Source: an uncultured archaeon
GTDB taxonomy: Archaea > Thermoproteota > EX4484-205 > JAAOZP01
Assembly: GCA_938045545.1 (NCBI GenBank)
Contig: CALIBN010000001.1
Coordinates: 1-41,802 of the forward strand
Length of the DNA stretch: 41,802 nucleotides
Direction of reading: 5' to 3'
Position 1 is the first letter of the stretch; every line of letters starts with the position of its first letter. Below the pieces are notes generated by a model. The model saw only the letters and a list, made by a program, of their open reading frames with translations, made no database searches and was not told the DNA's origin. This document shows, piece by piece, positions 16,595-24,726 of the stretch. The position numbers were made by a program, and so were the translations under genes.

Positions 16595-17925
16595 AAATGG
16601 TTGAGCTGCACGAGAAGGCTTTGAAAATGCTTGCCGACAGGGGTGTCGACGAGGCTATAGTGATCCTGTACGAGACTGAGGAAAGCTCCGTGAGGTATGC
16701 TAACAACGAGCCTACTGTGGCTCTTTCAGAGAACATCAGCACCCTGACTATATACAGCAGCATTAAAGAGAGGTGTTTCATAGGGAGTTTTGAAAACGTG
16801 ACCGAGGACTTTCTGGAGAAGATTGTAGACGACGTTATAACCCTTACTAAAAACACTCCTCCAACACCTTTCTACGCGCCTCTTCCAAGAGGATTCTTCA
16901 ACTATAGGGTTGGGAAAAGAGTGGAGAGGAGGATTAGACAGCTTGACGAGCAGCTGGTCTCCCATGTTTCCGAAGCCGTTAATGCGAGTAGAGAGGCTGG
17001 AGCGGGGAGGAGCGCAGGAATCATTTATTCGAGCCACATGGTTGAGAAACTCGCATCGTCAACCGGCTTAAGCCTTCAAGAAGAGTTCGCATCCCTGACG
17101 CTTAACCACCGCGCGTTCGCCAGCCCGGAGGCAACAGGGCAGTGGGTCTCGTGCTCAACAAGCCTAGAAAGCTTCAACCCTTGTGAAGCAGGAAGGAAGG
17201 CGGGGGAAATAGCTGTGATGAGCCTCAACCCGGTTCTCATCGAGGAGGGAGCTTACGATGTTTACATGGGGCCCCTAATATTTGCAAACATGATGAGCGA
17301 GGTCGCTGACTTCGCCTCAGGCTTCCTCGTCCAGATAGAAATGAGCTTCATGACGGGCAAGATAGGTGAGAAAATTGGCTCTGAGAAACTAACCATCCGT
17401 GACGATCCCACGATGCCCGGCGGGCTTGGGGAAAAAGTTTTCGACGACGAGGGCATGCCGACTCAGAGAACAACCATTATCGAAAATGGTGTCCTCAGAA
17501 ACTACCTGCACAACAGCAGGACGGCGAAGATCGCGGGAGCCTCATCAACCGGAAACGCTGGAATAATAAGACCCCATCCGTGGAACATCGTGGTTGAACC
17601 CGGAAACACTAAGGAGGAAGACATGTTGCAGAAACTGGGAAAAGGACTATACCTGACGAATTCATGGTATACTAGATATCAAAACTACAGGACTGGAGAC
17701 TTCTCGACCGTCATTAGAGATGGAGCATTCTATGTAGAGGATGGGGAGATTAAGCATCCTGTTAAAGGAAGCAGGATAAGTGACAATCTTCAAAGAATTA
17801 TCTCAAACATTGAAGAAATCTCGGACAGGCTTTATCCTATAAAATGGTGGGAAGTGACCACTCCTACATATGTTCCGACAGCAATCATCAGGAACGTTAG
17901 GATAACGAAGGCCTTCGGTTATTAG
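16591..17925 (+). CDS. tldE: TldE/PmbA-family protease partner subunit
   Basis: The 444-residue non-catalytic partner of TldD. It has the TldD/PmbA fold (IRDDPTMPGGLGEKVFDDEG, NYLHNSRTAKIAGASSTGNA) but the HExxxH of TldD is replaced by LIFANMMSEVADFASG, as expected for TldE. The frame can begin at TTG 16591, overlapping the tldD TGA as TTGA, or at ATG 16597. Either gives translational coupling with tldD. Confidence 0.92.
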   Translation: MKMVELHEKALKMLADRGVDEAIVILYETEESSVRYANNEPTVALSENISTLTIYSSIKERCFIGSFENVTEDFLEKIVDDVITLTKNTPPTPFYAPLPRGFFNYRVGKRVERRIRQLDEQLVSHVSEAVNASREAGAGRSAGIIYSSHMVEKLASSTGLSLQEEFASLTLNHRAFASPEATGQWVSCSTSLESFNPCEAGRKAGEIAVMSLNPVLIEEGAYDVYMGPLIFANMMSEVADFASGFLVQIEMSFMTGKIGEKIGSEKLTIRDDPTMPGGLGEKVFDDEGMPTQRTTIIENGVLRNYLHNSRTAKIAGASSTGNAGIIRPHPWNIVVEPGNTKEEDMLQKLGKGLYLTNSWYTRYQNYRTGDFSTVIRDGAFYVEDGEIKHPVKGSRISDNLQRIISNIEEISDRLYPIKWWEVTTPTYVPTAIIRNVRITKAFGY

Positions 17926-17949
17926 TTTAGACCGCAACGCCTTCGAGAC

Positions 17950-18366
17950 CTATTTCCATTTTCTCGCGAATTTTTTCTGTATGGCCCATAAGCTCCATCT
18001 TCTTCCTTCCAGCTCCCGCCTTCTCTCCTTTGGTGGGACCACGCGTGTAAGGAACCTGTGAACACCTTCATTCCTAACTCTTTTAATGTTCTCTTTCCCG
18101 GGATCGTAAAACGAAACTAAGATGGCTCTTATACCGAACTTGTCCCACCCAAGCCTTATTGGCTTCTCCAACCGGATCTCAGGTATAAGGCGAGGCAATT
18201 CTATAGTAGGAGGCATTATGCTTTCAAGACTCAAAAAGGGAGGTAAGCTCGCGAAGCCTGTCGCCTTTGGCGGCGAGTAGGATCGGGATTTAACGCGGAC
18301 TGAAGTATACATGCAGGTCTTGCAACTTACTGTGAGATCCTTCACCCCAAGCCTTTGGAAATGCAT
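17950..18366 (-). CDS. Hypothetical ORF, uncertain
   Basis: A 138-codon frame, convergent with tldE (24 nt between stops). The N-terminal half (CKTCMYTSVRVKSRSYSPPK) is low in features; the C-terminal half is basic and looks protein-like (LGWDKFGIRAILVSFYDPGK; RRELEGRRWSLWAIQKKFAR). I recognise no family. No clean TATA box at leaderless spacing is visible before the ATG at 18366. It may be a gene or a decayed remnant. Confidence 0.35.
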   Translation of the reverse strand: MHFQRLGVKDLTVSCKTCMYTSVRVKSRSYSPPKATGFASLPPFLSLESIMPPTIELPRLIPEIRLEKPIRLGWDKFGIRAILVSFYDPGKENIKRVRNEGVHRFLTRVVPPKERRRELEGRRWSLWAIQKKFARKWK

Positions 18367-18519
18367 AAGTTAACTAGGCAGGCATCGCTTCTCGATGGAG
18401 TGCAGCAGCCGCAAAGTTGATATAGTTCACAATCCTTGCATGGCCTCCAGCATCGCTGAACTTATCAGTTTACACTAGTATAGGGAAACTGAGATGTTTA
18501 AAAACCCTCGCGTATTAGC

Positions 18520-19650
18520 CTAGATTAAGCCGGCGATTATCGCGATGCCCACTGTCAAAAGCAGGATGCCGGCTAGAAGCCTCATGTATCTTCTGTTCTC
18601 AATCCTCCAAGCATCTATCTCGACTATGCTTCTGCCAAAGTATACTATTAGGAGTATTACTATGAGTGGGAAGATGAATATCAAGTTATAAAGGAAGAGT
18701 AGGAGGAATACTTCAAGCGTCAAGCCTATTTTAGAAAGCAGGTATAGTATTGTTATGTATATTCCGCCTGTGCACGGGAGTTCAACCATTGAGACAGCCA
18801 TGCCGACTAAGAGTCCTGCGCCAACGCTCATTGTTTCTGAATACTTTCCTAGGATTCTGCTTAAGGCTCCTGGTTGCTCAAGGCTGAAGCCTTTACCATA
18901 GTAGAAGAACTCTTTAAACTCTAGGATGCTGAACAGGATGGCTGCTGAGCCAACTATGTAGCGTAAAATGCTTCTAAACAAAGCTATGCTAATTACGTAC
19001 AGCAGGCCTATTCCTGCAGCCAGGTAGGATGCCATTACGCCTGTGATGAAGGCTCCGCAAGTGGTCAGCATTTTTCTTGATGAGCCTGCTTGAAGAGAGT
19101 ATGTGATGAGTAGAACTATAGTTGCGAATGCGCATGGGTTCAACGAGTCTATGAAGGCTGCGAGGACTACGCTGACTAGTGAAGGCAGAGGGACAATTGG
19201 CGGATGCTGCTCAATAAAAGCCATTATTATTTCTCCAGCCTTATCGCGATATTCACGGCCATGGCTGTACTCAAGCATCAATTTCTCAAGGTTTTTAGTG
19301 ACCTCTTCCTCTCCGATCAGGCATGCGTCCCCTATGAAGACCGTCGGAACCTCGCGAGACTCCTCCGGTACGTTGAAGCCTTCGGCAAGAGCCACGAATA
19401 GCTCTATATTCGTATCGTTATTCGAGATTTCGAACCTTTTGAAAACCACGGCCGGATAACTTGCCTTAATCCTGCTAATATAATCCTCAACCCTTGCGCA
19501 ATGCTCACAACCCTCTGCGACAAAATAGTAAACAGTTATGGCTTGCTGTTCAGCGACAAGAACAATAAGAGGAGTGACGAGTATAAGAAAAGTTAAAACA
19601 AAAATGAGAAACCCAGGAAAACTGTTTGAGGATAATCGCTTCAATCTCAA
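18520..19650 (-). CDS. Glutaredoxin-like domain fused to CcdA/DsbD-type membrane thiol transporter
   Basis: A 376-residue fusion. A signal-anchor (FLIFVLTFLILVTPLIVLVA) leads to an extracytoplasmic thioredoxin-fold domain with active site CEHC in YYFVAEGCEHCARVEDYI and the cis-Pro segment EVPTVFIGD. From about residue 155 a six-helix CcdA-like domain follows, with its two redox cysteines in SLNPCAFATIVLL and VELPCTGGIYITIL. CcdA/DsbD proteins carry electrons across the membrane to periplasmic thiols. The fused thiol domain is likely the direct electron acceptor. It starts with TTG 19650, 8 nt after the upstream exported-protein gene, so that protein is a candidate client. Confidence 0.88.
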   Translation of the reverse strand: MRLKRLSSNSFPGFLIFVLTFLILVTPLIVLVAEQQAITVYYFVAEGCEHCARVEDYISRIKASYPAVVFKRFEISNNDTNIELFVALAEGFNVPEESREVPTVFIGDACLIGEEEVTKNLEKLMLEYSHGREYRDKAGEIIMAFIEQHPPIVPLPSLVSVVLAAFIDSLNPCAFATIVLLITYSLQAGSSRKMLTTCGAFITGVMASYLAAGIGLLYVISIALFRSILRYIVGSAAILFSILEFKEFFYYGKGFSLEQPGALSRILGKYSETMSVGAGLLVGMAVSMVELPCTGGIYITILYLLSKIGLTLEVFLLLFLYNLIFIFPLIVILLIVYFGRSIVEIDAWRIENRRYMRLLAGILLLTVGIAIIAGLI

Positions 19651-19657
19651 GTCCCCT

Positions 19658-20545
19658 TTATTTCAACAGGAAAGTTATTGTAACGTTAAGGTTCAAACTA
19701 TTGTATTTGATTATGCACGTCAGATAGTTAAGCCCGGTTTCAACCCCATAGCATGGAGAGCATGGAACATCTATGATGAAAGATTTTGAATTAAAACCTT
19801 TTGCAACGTGAATTCTCAAGACCCCTGAGGGGTCAATCCACTTATTTCTCACCACATAACCCCTATAACGGCTCTTAAAGCCGAATATTTCAATATCGAC
19901 ATCTCCGAGATTCTTACTGCTAAGCAGGATGATTGTAAAATTGACGTCGCCGTTTGACAATTGATACTCATCCCTATCTGTGAAAACCGAGAGGATTAGT
20001 GTCAGATCATCTTTAGAATAATAGCTGGTAGCATAGGAGTTTAGCTTCGAGAGATACTTATTAGCATTCTCAACGCTTCCCAGAATCTCTAAACATGTTT
20101 CAGCTAAGCTACGGTTTACAAGCCAGTAGGAGAAGAATTCCGAAACACTCTGGTTATAACTGTTAACGTCAGCCATGTAGTTGTACTTATTGTCGAATAA
20201 TAGCGCACTATCGTAATCAGTCATGTTAACATGCTCCATTAGAGAAGATATTCTTTCGAACCTCTGTTGCTCACGTAAATACTGAGAGTAGTCTAAACTA
20301 TTGTTTAGCAGCCAGTGTGAAAAAAAGCTTAAGACACTCTGGTTATATTTCCCATCAGAAGCCAGGTAACTGTATTTTTCGTCGAAGATGGATGCCTTAA
20401 CGTAATCAGTCGTGTTAGCGTATTTCATGAGTGAAGAAATTCTCTCTGACCGTGAACGCTGCTCAGCGTAGTATTTATAACCGAAATAGCCAGCTATAAT
20501 CAATATGATTACAATTATCAACGTGATTCCGATTACATGCCGCAT
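19658..20545 (-). CDS. Membrane-anchored extracytoplasmic protein with internal tandem repeat
   Basis: A 295-residue protein with one N-terminal membrane helix (IGITLIIVIILIIAGYFGYK). Two consecutive copies of a motif of about 60 residues follow: ERISSLMKYANTTDYVKASI to FFSHWLLNNSL, and ERISSLMEHVNMTDYDSALL to FFSYWLVNRSL. The C-terminal 130 residues are beta-rich, with a CSPC pair (IDVPCSPCYGVE) that could form a disulfide. N-x-S/T sites are frequent, as in archaeal secreted proteins. It lies 8 nt upstream of the glutaredoxin-CcdA gene, which may act on the CSPC cysteines. No family recognised. Confidence 0.75.
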   Translation of the reverse strand: MRHVIGITLIIVIILIIAGYFGYKYYAEQRSRSERISSLMKYANTTDYVKASIFDEKYSYLASDGKYNQSVLSFFSHWLLNNSLDYSQYLREQQRFERISSLMEHVNMTDYDSALLFDNKYNYMADVNSYNQSVSEFFSYWLVNRSLAETCLEILGSVENANKYLSKLNSYATSYYSKDDLTLILSVFTDRDEYQLSNGDVNFTIILLSSKNLGDVDIEIFGFKSRYRGYVVRNKWIDPSGVLRIHVAKGFNSKSFIIDVPCSPCYGVETGLNYLTCIIKYNSLNLNVTITFLLK

Positions 20546-20661
20546 TCCTTTCCTAGAAATTTCTACCGCGAATTATAAACTTTTCGAATACCGCATTGAA
20601 ATAATTAATTTAATTGCTGAATCAAGCGGTTCTCATGCATCTAAATCCTATTCCCGTCAAG

Positions 20662-20669
20662 TTTAAATA
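20662..20669 (+). promoter_or_regulatory. TATA box upstream of ECF S-component gene
   Basis: TTTAAATA, centred about 32 nt upstream of the ATG at 20698. The same box with the same flanks recurs at 21298-21305 before the next gene. Confidence 0.65.
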
Positions 20670-20673
20670 GTAG

Positions 20674-20690
20674 TTGGATAAATTATCCAA
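20674..20690. promoter_or_regulatory. Palindromic operator 1
   Basis: TTGGATAAATTATCCAA is a perfect 8-bp inverted repeat around a single central A. It lies between the TATA box and the expected transcription start, an ideal position for a repressor to block transcription initiation. A copy with one half-site change sits before the next gene. Confidence 0.7.
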
Positions 20691-20697
20691 ATCTGTA

Positions 20698-21258
20698 ATG
20701 GCCTATGTTCAACCAAGGCTTCTGGCGAAAAGGGTTGCCTCACTAGCCGTATTAGCAGCCCTAGCAATCTCCTCAAACTATGTTCTGATAAGCTTGCCAA
20801 ATGTCAAGCTTATGGATGCGATAGTTTTCGCATCAAGCATGGCTATGGGTTTAAAGTTTGGAGCAGGGCTCGCAATACTCATATGGATGGTTTACGGAAC
20901 TCTGAATCCATATGGGCTTAATCTTCCAACGCTGATAGTTGTCACGCTCAGTGAAATGGTGTACGTATTGTTCTCTAGAATACCTGCAGCCCTAGGATTC
21001 ACGGCAACTAAAGCAAGCATCCGAGATTCTCTAGTTCTGGCTTCAATAGGTCTGTTTTCAACGCTAATATACGATCTTGCAACGAACGCTTTCGTGGGGT
21101 ATTTGTTCTACGGGTCTGTTCTAATGGGGCTAATCACAATGAACTTCCCCATCCCCATGGGTATTTTTCATGAGCTTTCTAACGCATTGTTCTTTCCGAT
21201 CGCTGTGCCATTAATATATAGGGTTTTAAAAAACGAGGCTGCTACTGTAAAACTCTAA
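20698..21258 (+). CDS. ECF-type transporter substrate-binding (S) component-like membrane protein
   Basis: About 186 residues with five to six hydrophobic helices (VASLAVLAALAISSNYVLIS; IVFASSMAMGLKFGAGLAIL; SLVLASIGLFSTLIYDLATN; GIFHELSNALFFPIAVPLIY). The pattern of helices, the Gly/Ala-rich loop and the final amphipathic end are those of ECF transporter S components for vitamins. The neighbour encodes a DUF4430 (transcobalamin C-domain-like) protein, pointing to cobalamin or a related corrinoid as a possible substrate; this is inference. No ECF ATPase is nearby. A TTG at 20674 lies inside the operator; ATG 20698 is the credible start. Confidence 0.7.
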   Translation: MAYVQPRLLAKRVASLAVLAALAISSNYVLISLPNVKLMDAIVFASSMAMGLKFGAGLAILIWMVYGTLNPYGLNLPTLIVVTLSEMVYVLFSRIPAALGFTATKASIRDSLVLASIGLFSTLIYDLATNAFVGYLFYGSVLMGLITMNFPIPMGIFHELSNALFFPIAVPLIYRVLKNEAATVKL

Positions 21259-21297
21259 GCCGCTAGGAATAAATTAGGTATTTGGTCATAGTAAAAG

Positions 21298-21305
21298 TTT
21301 AAATA
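21298..21305 (+). promoter_or_regulatory. TATA box upstream of DUF4430 gene
   Basis: TTTAAATA within a block that nearly duplicates the promoter of the preceding gene. Confidence 0.65.
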
Positions 21306-21309
21306 GTCG

Positions 21310-21326
21310 TTGGATAAATTGTCCAA
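21310..21326. promoter_or_regulatory. Palindromic operator 2
   Basis: TTGGATAAATTGTCCAA matches operator 1 at 16 of 17 positions and pairs 7 of 8 bases between arms. It occupies the same place relative to its TATA box as operator 1, so the two genes are probably controlled by the same DNA-binding protein. Confidence 0.7.
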
Positions 21327-21330
21327 CTCA

Positions 21331-21337
21331 AGGTGAT
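21331..21337 (+). promoter_or_regulatory. Shine-Dalgarno site of DUF4430 gene
   Basis: AGGTGAT ends 4 nt before ATG 21342 and decides that start over the in-frame GTG at 21333. Confidence 0.6.
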
Positions 21338-21341
21338 CATA

Positions 21342-21836
21342 ATGTCTAAAGAGCCATCACACCACAGAAGGCTCCTCATAGTCACAGTTCTAATCTTCAC
21401 AGCAACACTTGTCGGAGAAACACTCTACCTAGCCGGTCTTATAAGACAGCTAGACACGCTTAAGGAGGAAATAAACGCCCTAGCCAGGAGTGTTGAGCCA
21501 ATCACCCTAAGAGTAAGTCTCCTCGTGAAGTATGACGGCACTGAGAGGTGGTTTAACAATACTCTTGTGCCCGTCGGCTGGACCTTATTCAACTTAACCC
21601 TTTACGCTCTGGGGGGAAACGTGGATTATCAAGCATATCCTTTCGGCGTGTTCGTCACAGGGATAGGGGGCGTGAACCAGCATGGGAACCATTATTGGTT
21701 CTGGTATAGGTGGGATCCGGAGACGCGTGACTGGGTTCTAGGAGAAACAGGTGCAGACGCGTATGTTCTCAAGCATGGCGATGTCTTAGCATGGTACTTG
21801 GTGGACACCAGCAGTTGGCCCCCGGCTAAGCCTTAA
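21342..21836 (+). CDS. Membrane-anchored DUF4430 (transcobalamin-like) protein
   Basis: About 164 residues: one N-terminal membrane anchor (LLIVTVLIFTATLVGETLYL), a short helix, then a DUF4430 domain recognisable from VSLLVKYDGTERWFNNTLVP, GVFVTGIGGVNQHGNHYWFW, YRWDPETRDWVLGETGADAY and VLKHGDVLAWYLVD. DUF4430 is related to the C-terminal domain of intrinsic factor/transcobalamin. It is often encoded beside ECF transporters, which suggests an extracytoplasmic ligand-capturing lipoprotein-like partner for the S component upstream. The ligand is not determinable here. Confidence 0.82.
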   Translation: MSKEPSHHRRLLIVTVLIFTATLVGETLYLAGLIRQLDTLKEEINALARSVEPITLRVSLLVKYDGTERWFNNTLVPVGWTLFNLTLYALGGNVDYQAYPFGVFVTGIGGVNQHGNHYWFWYRWDPETRDWVLGETGADAYVLKHGDVLAWYLVDTSSWPPAKP

Positions 21837-21870
21837 CGTTTTTCTACAGGCTCTGCAAGTCTATAACTAG

Positions 21871-22485
21871 TTGTCCGTGCTGGAGTATTTGAAAAGGCTT
21901 GTCCAAGAGTGCGAGAAGCACCCAAAGGACTACACGCCCGGCCACGTACTGCTGACCATTCTCCAAATAGGAGAGGGAACTGTTTCACGGGCTAAGCTTC
22001 AAAGGCTGCTTGGCCTAGGTGAGGGCTCTGTCAAAAGCATGGTTAAATGCATGAAGAAATACGGTTTAATCTCCACCTCAGCCAGCGGCAGCAGGTTAAC
22101 CGGCAGGGGGATCGGGATTCTTAAACGCGTAAGGCTTCACGTTCCAGAGCTGAGTAAAACCGTTTTAGACTACTTATCTGTTGGAAGGGTAAACTATATG
22201 GCCGTCTTAAGAGGCATCGGGCCTCTTGACGCTTTAAAGACAAGGGATATGGCGGTTAGACTTGGGGGGAGTGGAGCGGTGCTTCTAACCCTGAAGGAAG
22301 GGGGTTTTAGAATACCCTATGTTACGGAGGACCTTAGAAGCTTCTCGGTGAAAGACCATGAGGAGCTGAGCAAACTGAGCCTTAAAGATAACGATTTCAT
22401 ACTTATCGTGGGCGGGGAGGATGAACGCTCAGCCCTGGGAGCCCTAGGGTCAATACTTCTGGAGCTGTTCATGCGTCAAGCTTAA
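21871..22485 (+). CDS. Winged-helix regulator, DUF4443-like
   Basis: A 204-residue protein. The N-terminal winged helix is visible in HVLLTILQIGEGTVSRAKLQ, RLLGLGEGSVKSMVKCMKKY and SGSRLTGRGIGILKRV. The C-terminal domain (GPLDALKTRDMAVRLGGSGA; ILIVGGEDERSALGALGSIL) looks like a small-molecule sensing module of the archaeal DUF4443 type, recalled from memory rather than searched. It lies between the ECF/DUF4430 genes and the F420 operon and is the obvious candidate to bind the paired palindromes, but could equally regulate the genes downstream. It starts at TTG 21871 or GTG 21877. Confidence 0.68.
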   Translation: MSVLEYLKRLVQECEKHPKDYTPGHVLLTILQIGEGTVSRAKLQRLLGLGEGSVKSMVKCMKKYGLISTSASGSRLTGRGIGILKRVRLHVPELSKTVLDYLSVGRVNYMAVLRGIGPLDALKTRDMAVRLGGSGAVLLTLKEGGFRIPYVTEDLRSFSVKDHEELSKLSLKDNDFILIVGGEDERSALGALGSILLELFMRQA

Positions 22486-22512
22486 ATCCTAGCGTGAAAC
22501 ATTGACAGCAGG

Positions 22513-23355
22513 TTGACAATAGCCGTTTTAACGCATAAGCCACACTCATACTCATCCATACGCCTGATGGAGGAAGCGGGTAAGCTTGGTGTCGATTGCC
22601 AGCTGGTCTCGTTCAGCGAAACCGCGCTTATTTTGAAAGAAGGCATCGTAAAGCTGAAGGTATTTCACGATAAGGGTGTTAGAAAGATTTTCTCAAGGCC
22701 TAAAACCCTGTTAAGACCCATCCTGCTGTACGCACTCTCATTAACCAGGATTCTCGAGGAAGAAGGATTCTACGTGGTTAACCCGTTTAAAGGATTCATG
22801 AATACTTTAGACAAGATGATCACCTACAGGAACCTTTGCATGAGAAAACTTCCAGTGCCGGATTCCATACTCACGCCTTCGCGGGAAAGCGTTAGAGAGA
22901 CGCCGCCGCCCTTCTTCTTGAAGCCGATATACGGCTCAAGGGGCAGGGGGGTCAAGCTTGTTGAAAGCGTGAACGTCATCTCTAGTCTTGAAGCCCACGG
23001 GGCTTGGGTGATTCAAGCCCCAGTTAGGGATGCGGATTGGGACCTGAGGATGCTCGTCTTAAATGGGCATGTGCTAGCAGCAATGAAAAGAGTTTCAAAC
23101 AAGCCTGTTACAAACATATCTCAAGGAGGGTTGGGGGAAGCCTTCAAAGGGGACGAGGAGGTGATGGAGCTCGCGGTCAATGCTACCGAGGCTTTAAGCT
23201 GTGTTTTCGCGGGTGTCGACATATCTTTCAAGAACGGCGAAGCTTTTATACTCGACGTTAACCCTCAACCAGATTTCATGGGTGTGGAGGAAGCGACTGG
23301 GGTGAACGTGGCCCGAGAAATAATCCGCCACATGCTTTTCAAGGCAGGGGAATAG
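22513..23355 (+). CDS. RimK-like ATP-grasp ligase, candidate F420 glutamate ligase
   Basis: A 280-residue ATP-grasp enzyme. Features include FFLKPIYGSRGRGVKLVES (ATP-binding Lys and Gly-rich loop), VIQAPVRDADWDLRMLVLNG, and the metal-binding end FAGVDISFKNGEAFILDVNP. This is the RimK/LysX/CofF/MptN group, which adds amino acids to carboxyl groups. It sits 2 nt upstream of a nucleotidyltransferase gene and then cofE. A role such as CofF (alpha-glutamyl capping of F420) is therefore the best inference; another glutamate or amino-acid ligase is possible. TTG 22513 start, 27 nt after the regulator. Confidence 0.78.
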   Translation: MTIAVLTHKPHSYSSIRLMEEAGKLGVDCQLVSFSETALILKEGIVKLKVFHDKGVRKIFSRPKTLLRPILLYALSLTRILEEEGFYVVNPFKGFMNTLDKMITYRNLCMRKLPVPDSILTPSRESVRETPPPFFLKPIYGSRGRGVKLVESVNVISSLEAHGAWVIQAPVRDADWDLRMLVLNGHVLAAMKRVSNKPVTNISQGGLGEAFKGDEEVMELAVNATEALSCVFAGVDISFKNGEAFILDVNPQPDFMGVEEATGVNVAREIIRHMLFKAGE

Positions 23356-23357
23356 TC

Positions 23358-23978
23358 TTGAGGACTACTGGCATAGTTATTGCGCTTGGGCACGAGAGGG
23401 AGGGCTTTGTGGAGCTGAGCCAGCTTGAGGGATTCCCCGTTTTCCTTCACGTCGTCAGGAACATTGGGGAGGTAGCTGAGGAAGTAGCCTTGGCGGTGGC
23501 TAGGGATTCTCAGAATGTGTTTGCCGAGGCTGCTTCCCAATACGGCTTTGGAGAATGCAGCATTCTAGGTTTAAACCATACTGGAGACATGTTTAGCACT
23601 GTTAAAGAATGCTTGGAGAAGGTTTCAGGCGAAGTGGTTGTCACCGCCCCGGCTAACGCTCCCCTCATACCTGTGGACATACTTGCCTTGTTAGCGGAGC
23701 TTTGTGAGAAAAGGGATGCCGTGCTGGTTAGGGATGTGAAGGGGGGAGTAGACTGGCTTCTATCAGCCTACAACAGGCGGAGTTTCATGAATATTGTCGA
23801 AACAAGGAGGCCGACTGGCTTCGAAGAACTTGTGGACGGGCTTAGGAGAGTCATGTACATAGCTCACTCCGGTTTGAAAGACATAGACCCCATGCTTTTC
23901 ACGAACATAAGGGTAACCCGTGCCTCAGACATACCTTTCATAGAGAAGCTCCTAAAGGGGGCGAAAAGGGGGCGTTGA
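23358..23978 (+). CDS. MobA/CofC-like nucleotidyltransferase with altered P-loop-like motif
   Basis: A 206-residue GT-A-fold nucleotidyltransferase-like protein. The middle VVVTAPANAPLIPVDILALL corresponds to the metal-binding segment of MobA/CobY/CofC proteins, and the C-terminus (GLKDIDPMLFTNIRVTRASD) resembles their closing segment. The usual N-terminal LAGGxSxRMGxxK is replaced by IALGHEREGFVELSQLEG, so the nucleotide-binding loop is atypical. Position between the ATP-grasp gene and cofE suggests a role like CofC (guanylyl transfer to phospholactate in F420 synthesis). CobY or a non-catalytic function cannot be excluded. TTG start, 2 nt after the previous stop. Confidence 0.65.
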   Translation: MRTTGIVIALGHEREGFVELSQLEGFPVFLHVVRNIGEVAEEVALAVARDSQNVFAEAASQYGFGECSILGLNHTGDMFSTVKECLEKVSGEVVVTAPANAPLIPVDILALLAELCEKRDAVLVRDVKGGVDWLLSAYNRRSFMNIVETRRPTGFEELVDGLRRVMYIAHSGLKDIDPMLFTNIRVTRASDIPFIEKLLKGAKRGR

Positions 23979-23979
23979 G

Positions 23980-24726
23980 ATGATCAGGATATTCGGAATA
24001 AAGTATGACGGCTTCATTAAAAAAGGCGATAACCTTGCTAAGATAACAATAGAGTCTCTCAGGAGGACAGGCGTGGAGGTTGAGAACAGGGATGTGGTGA
24101 CGCTCACGCATGTCGCGGTTTCAAAGGCGATGGGCTATACGATTAGGCTTAGCGACGTTAAGCCAACCCCGTTGGCAATAGCTCTTGCAGACAGGCTTCA
24201 CAAGCCGCCGGAAGAGGTGGAAATAATACTTAGAGAAAGCAGAGAAATAGTGAGGCTTTCAGGAGGGCGCATAATAACTAGGAATAGGGGTGGTTTAATC
24301 TGTGCCAATTCCGGAATAGATTTTTCGAATGTGGACGGTGGCTTAAGCATGGCTTTTCAGCCAAGGAACTCGGATAGGATTGCTAGGAAGATAAGGAGAC
24401 AGTTTCTCGACGAGAATGTTGATGTGGGAGTAATAATCACTGATTCCTTTGAGAGACCCTTCAGAACGGGACAGGTCAACATGGCGATAGGATGCTCAGG
24501 AGTAGCCCCTATTAAGGACCTTAGGGGTAAAACAGACCTATTCGGATATGTTTTAAGGTTTAAGCGGATGGCGATAGTCGACGAGCTTGCTGCTGCGAGC
24601 GAGCTGGTGACGGGAAGCTCTTCGGAAGGCTTCATAGGAGCCTTAATAAAAGGATACCAGTATGAATTCTCAGATGAAGGCGTTAAAAGCATTCTGAGAA
24701 ATAGGAAAACCGACTTATTCCTTTGA
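23980..24726 (+). CDS. cofE: Coenzyme F420-0:L-glutamate ligase
   Basis: A 248-residue CofE, which adds gamma-linked glutamates to F420-0 using GTP. Conserved segments include DVVTLTHVAVSKAMGYTIRL, the signature ICANSGIDFSNVDGG, and VGVIITDSFERPFRTGQVNM followed by AIGCSGVAPIKDLRG. Length matches archaeal CofE. ATG 23980 begins 1 nt after the preceding stop, so the three-gene F420 operon is translationally tight. The stop codon abuts the hairpin of an insertion-sequence end. Confidence 0.94.
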   Translation: MIRIFGIKYDGFIKKGDNLAKITIESLRRTGVEVENRDVVTLTHVAVSKAMGYTIRLSDVKPTPLAIALADRLHKPPEEVEIILRESREIVRLSGGRIITRNRGGLICANSGIDFSNVDGGLSMAFQPRNSDRIARKIRRQFLDENVDVGVIITDSFERPFRTGQVNMAIGCSGVAPIKDLRGKTDLFGYVLRFKRMAIVDELAAASELVTGSSSEGFIGALIKGYQYEFSDEGVKSILRNRKTDLFL

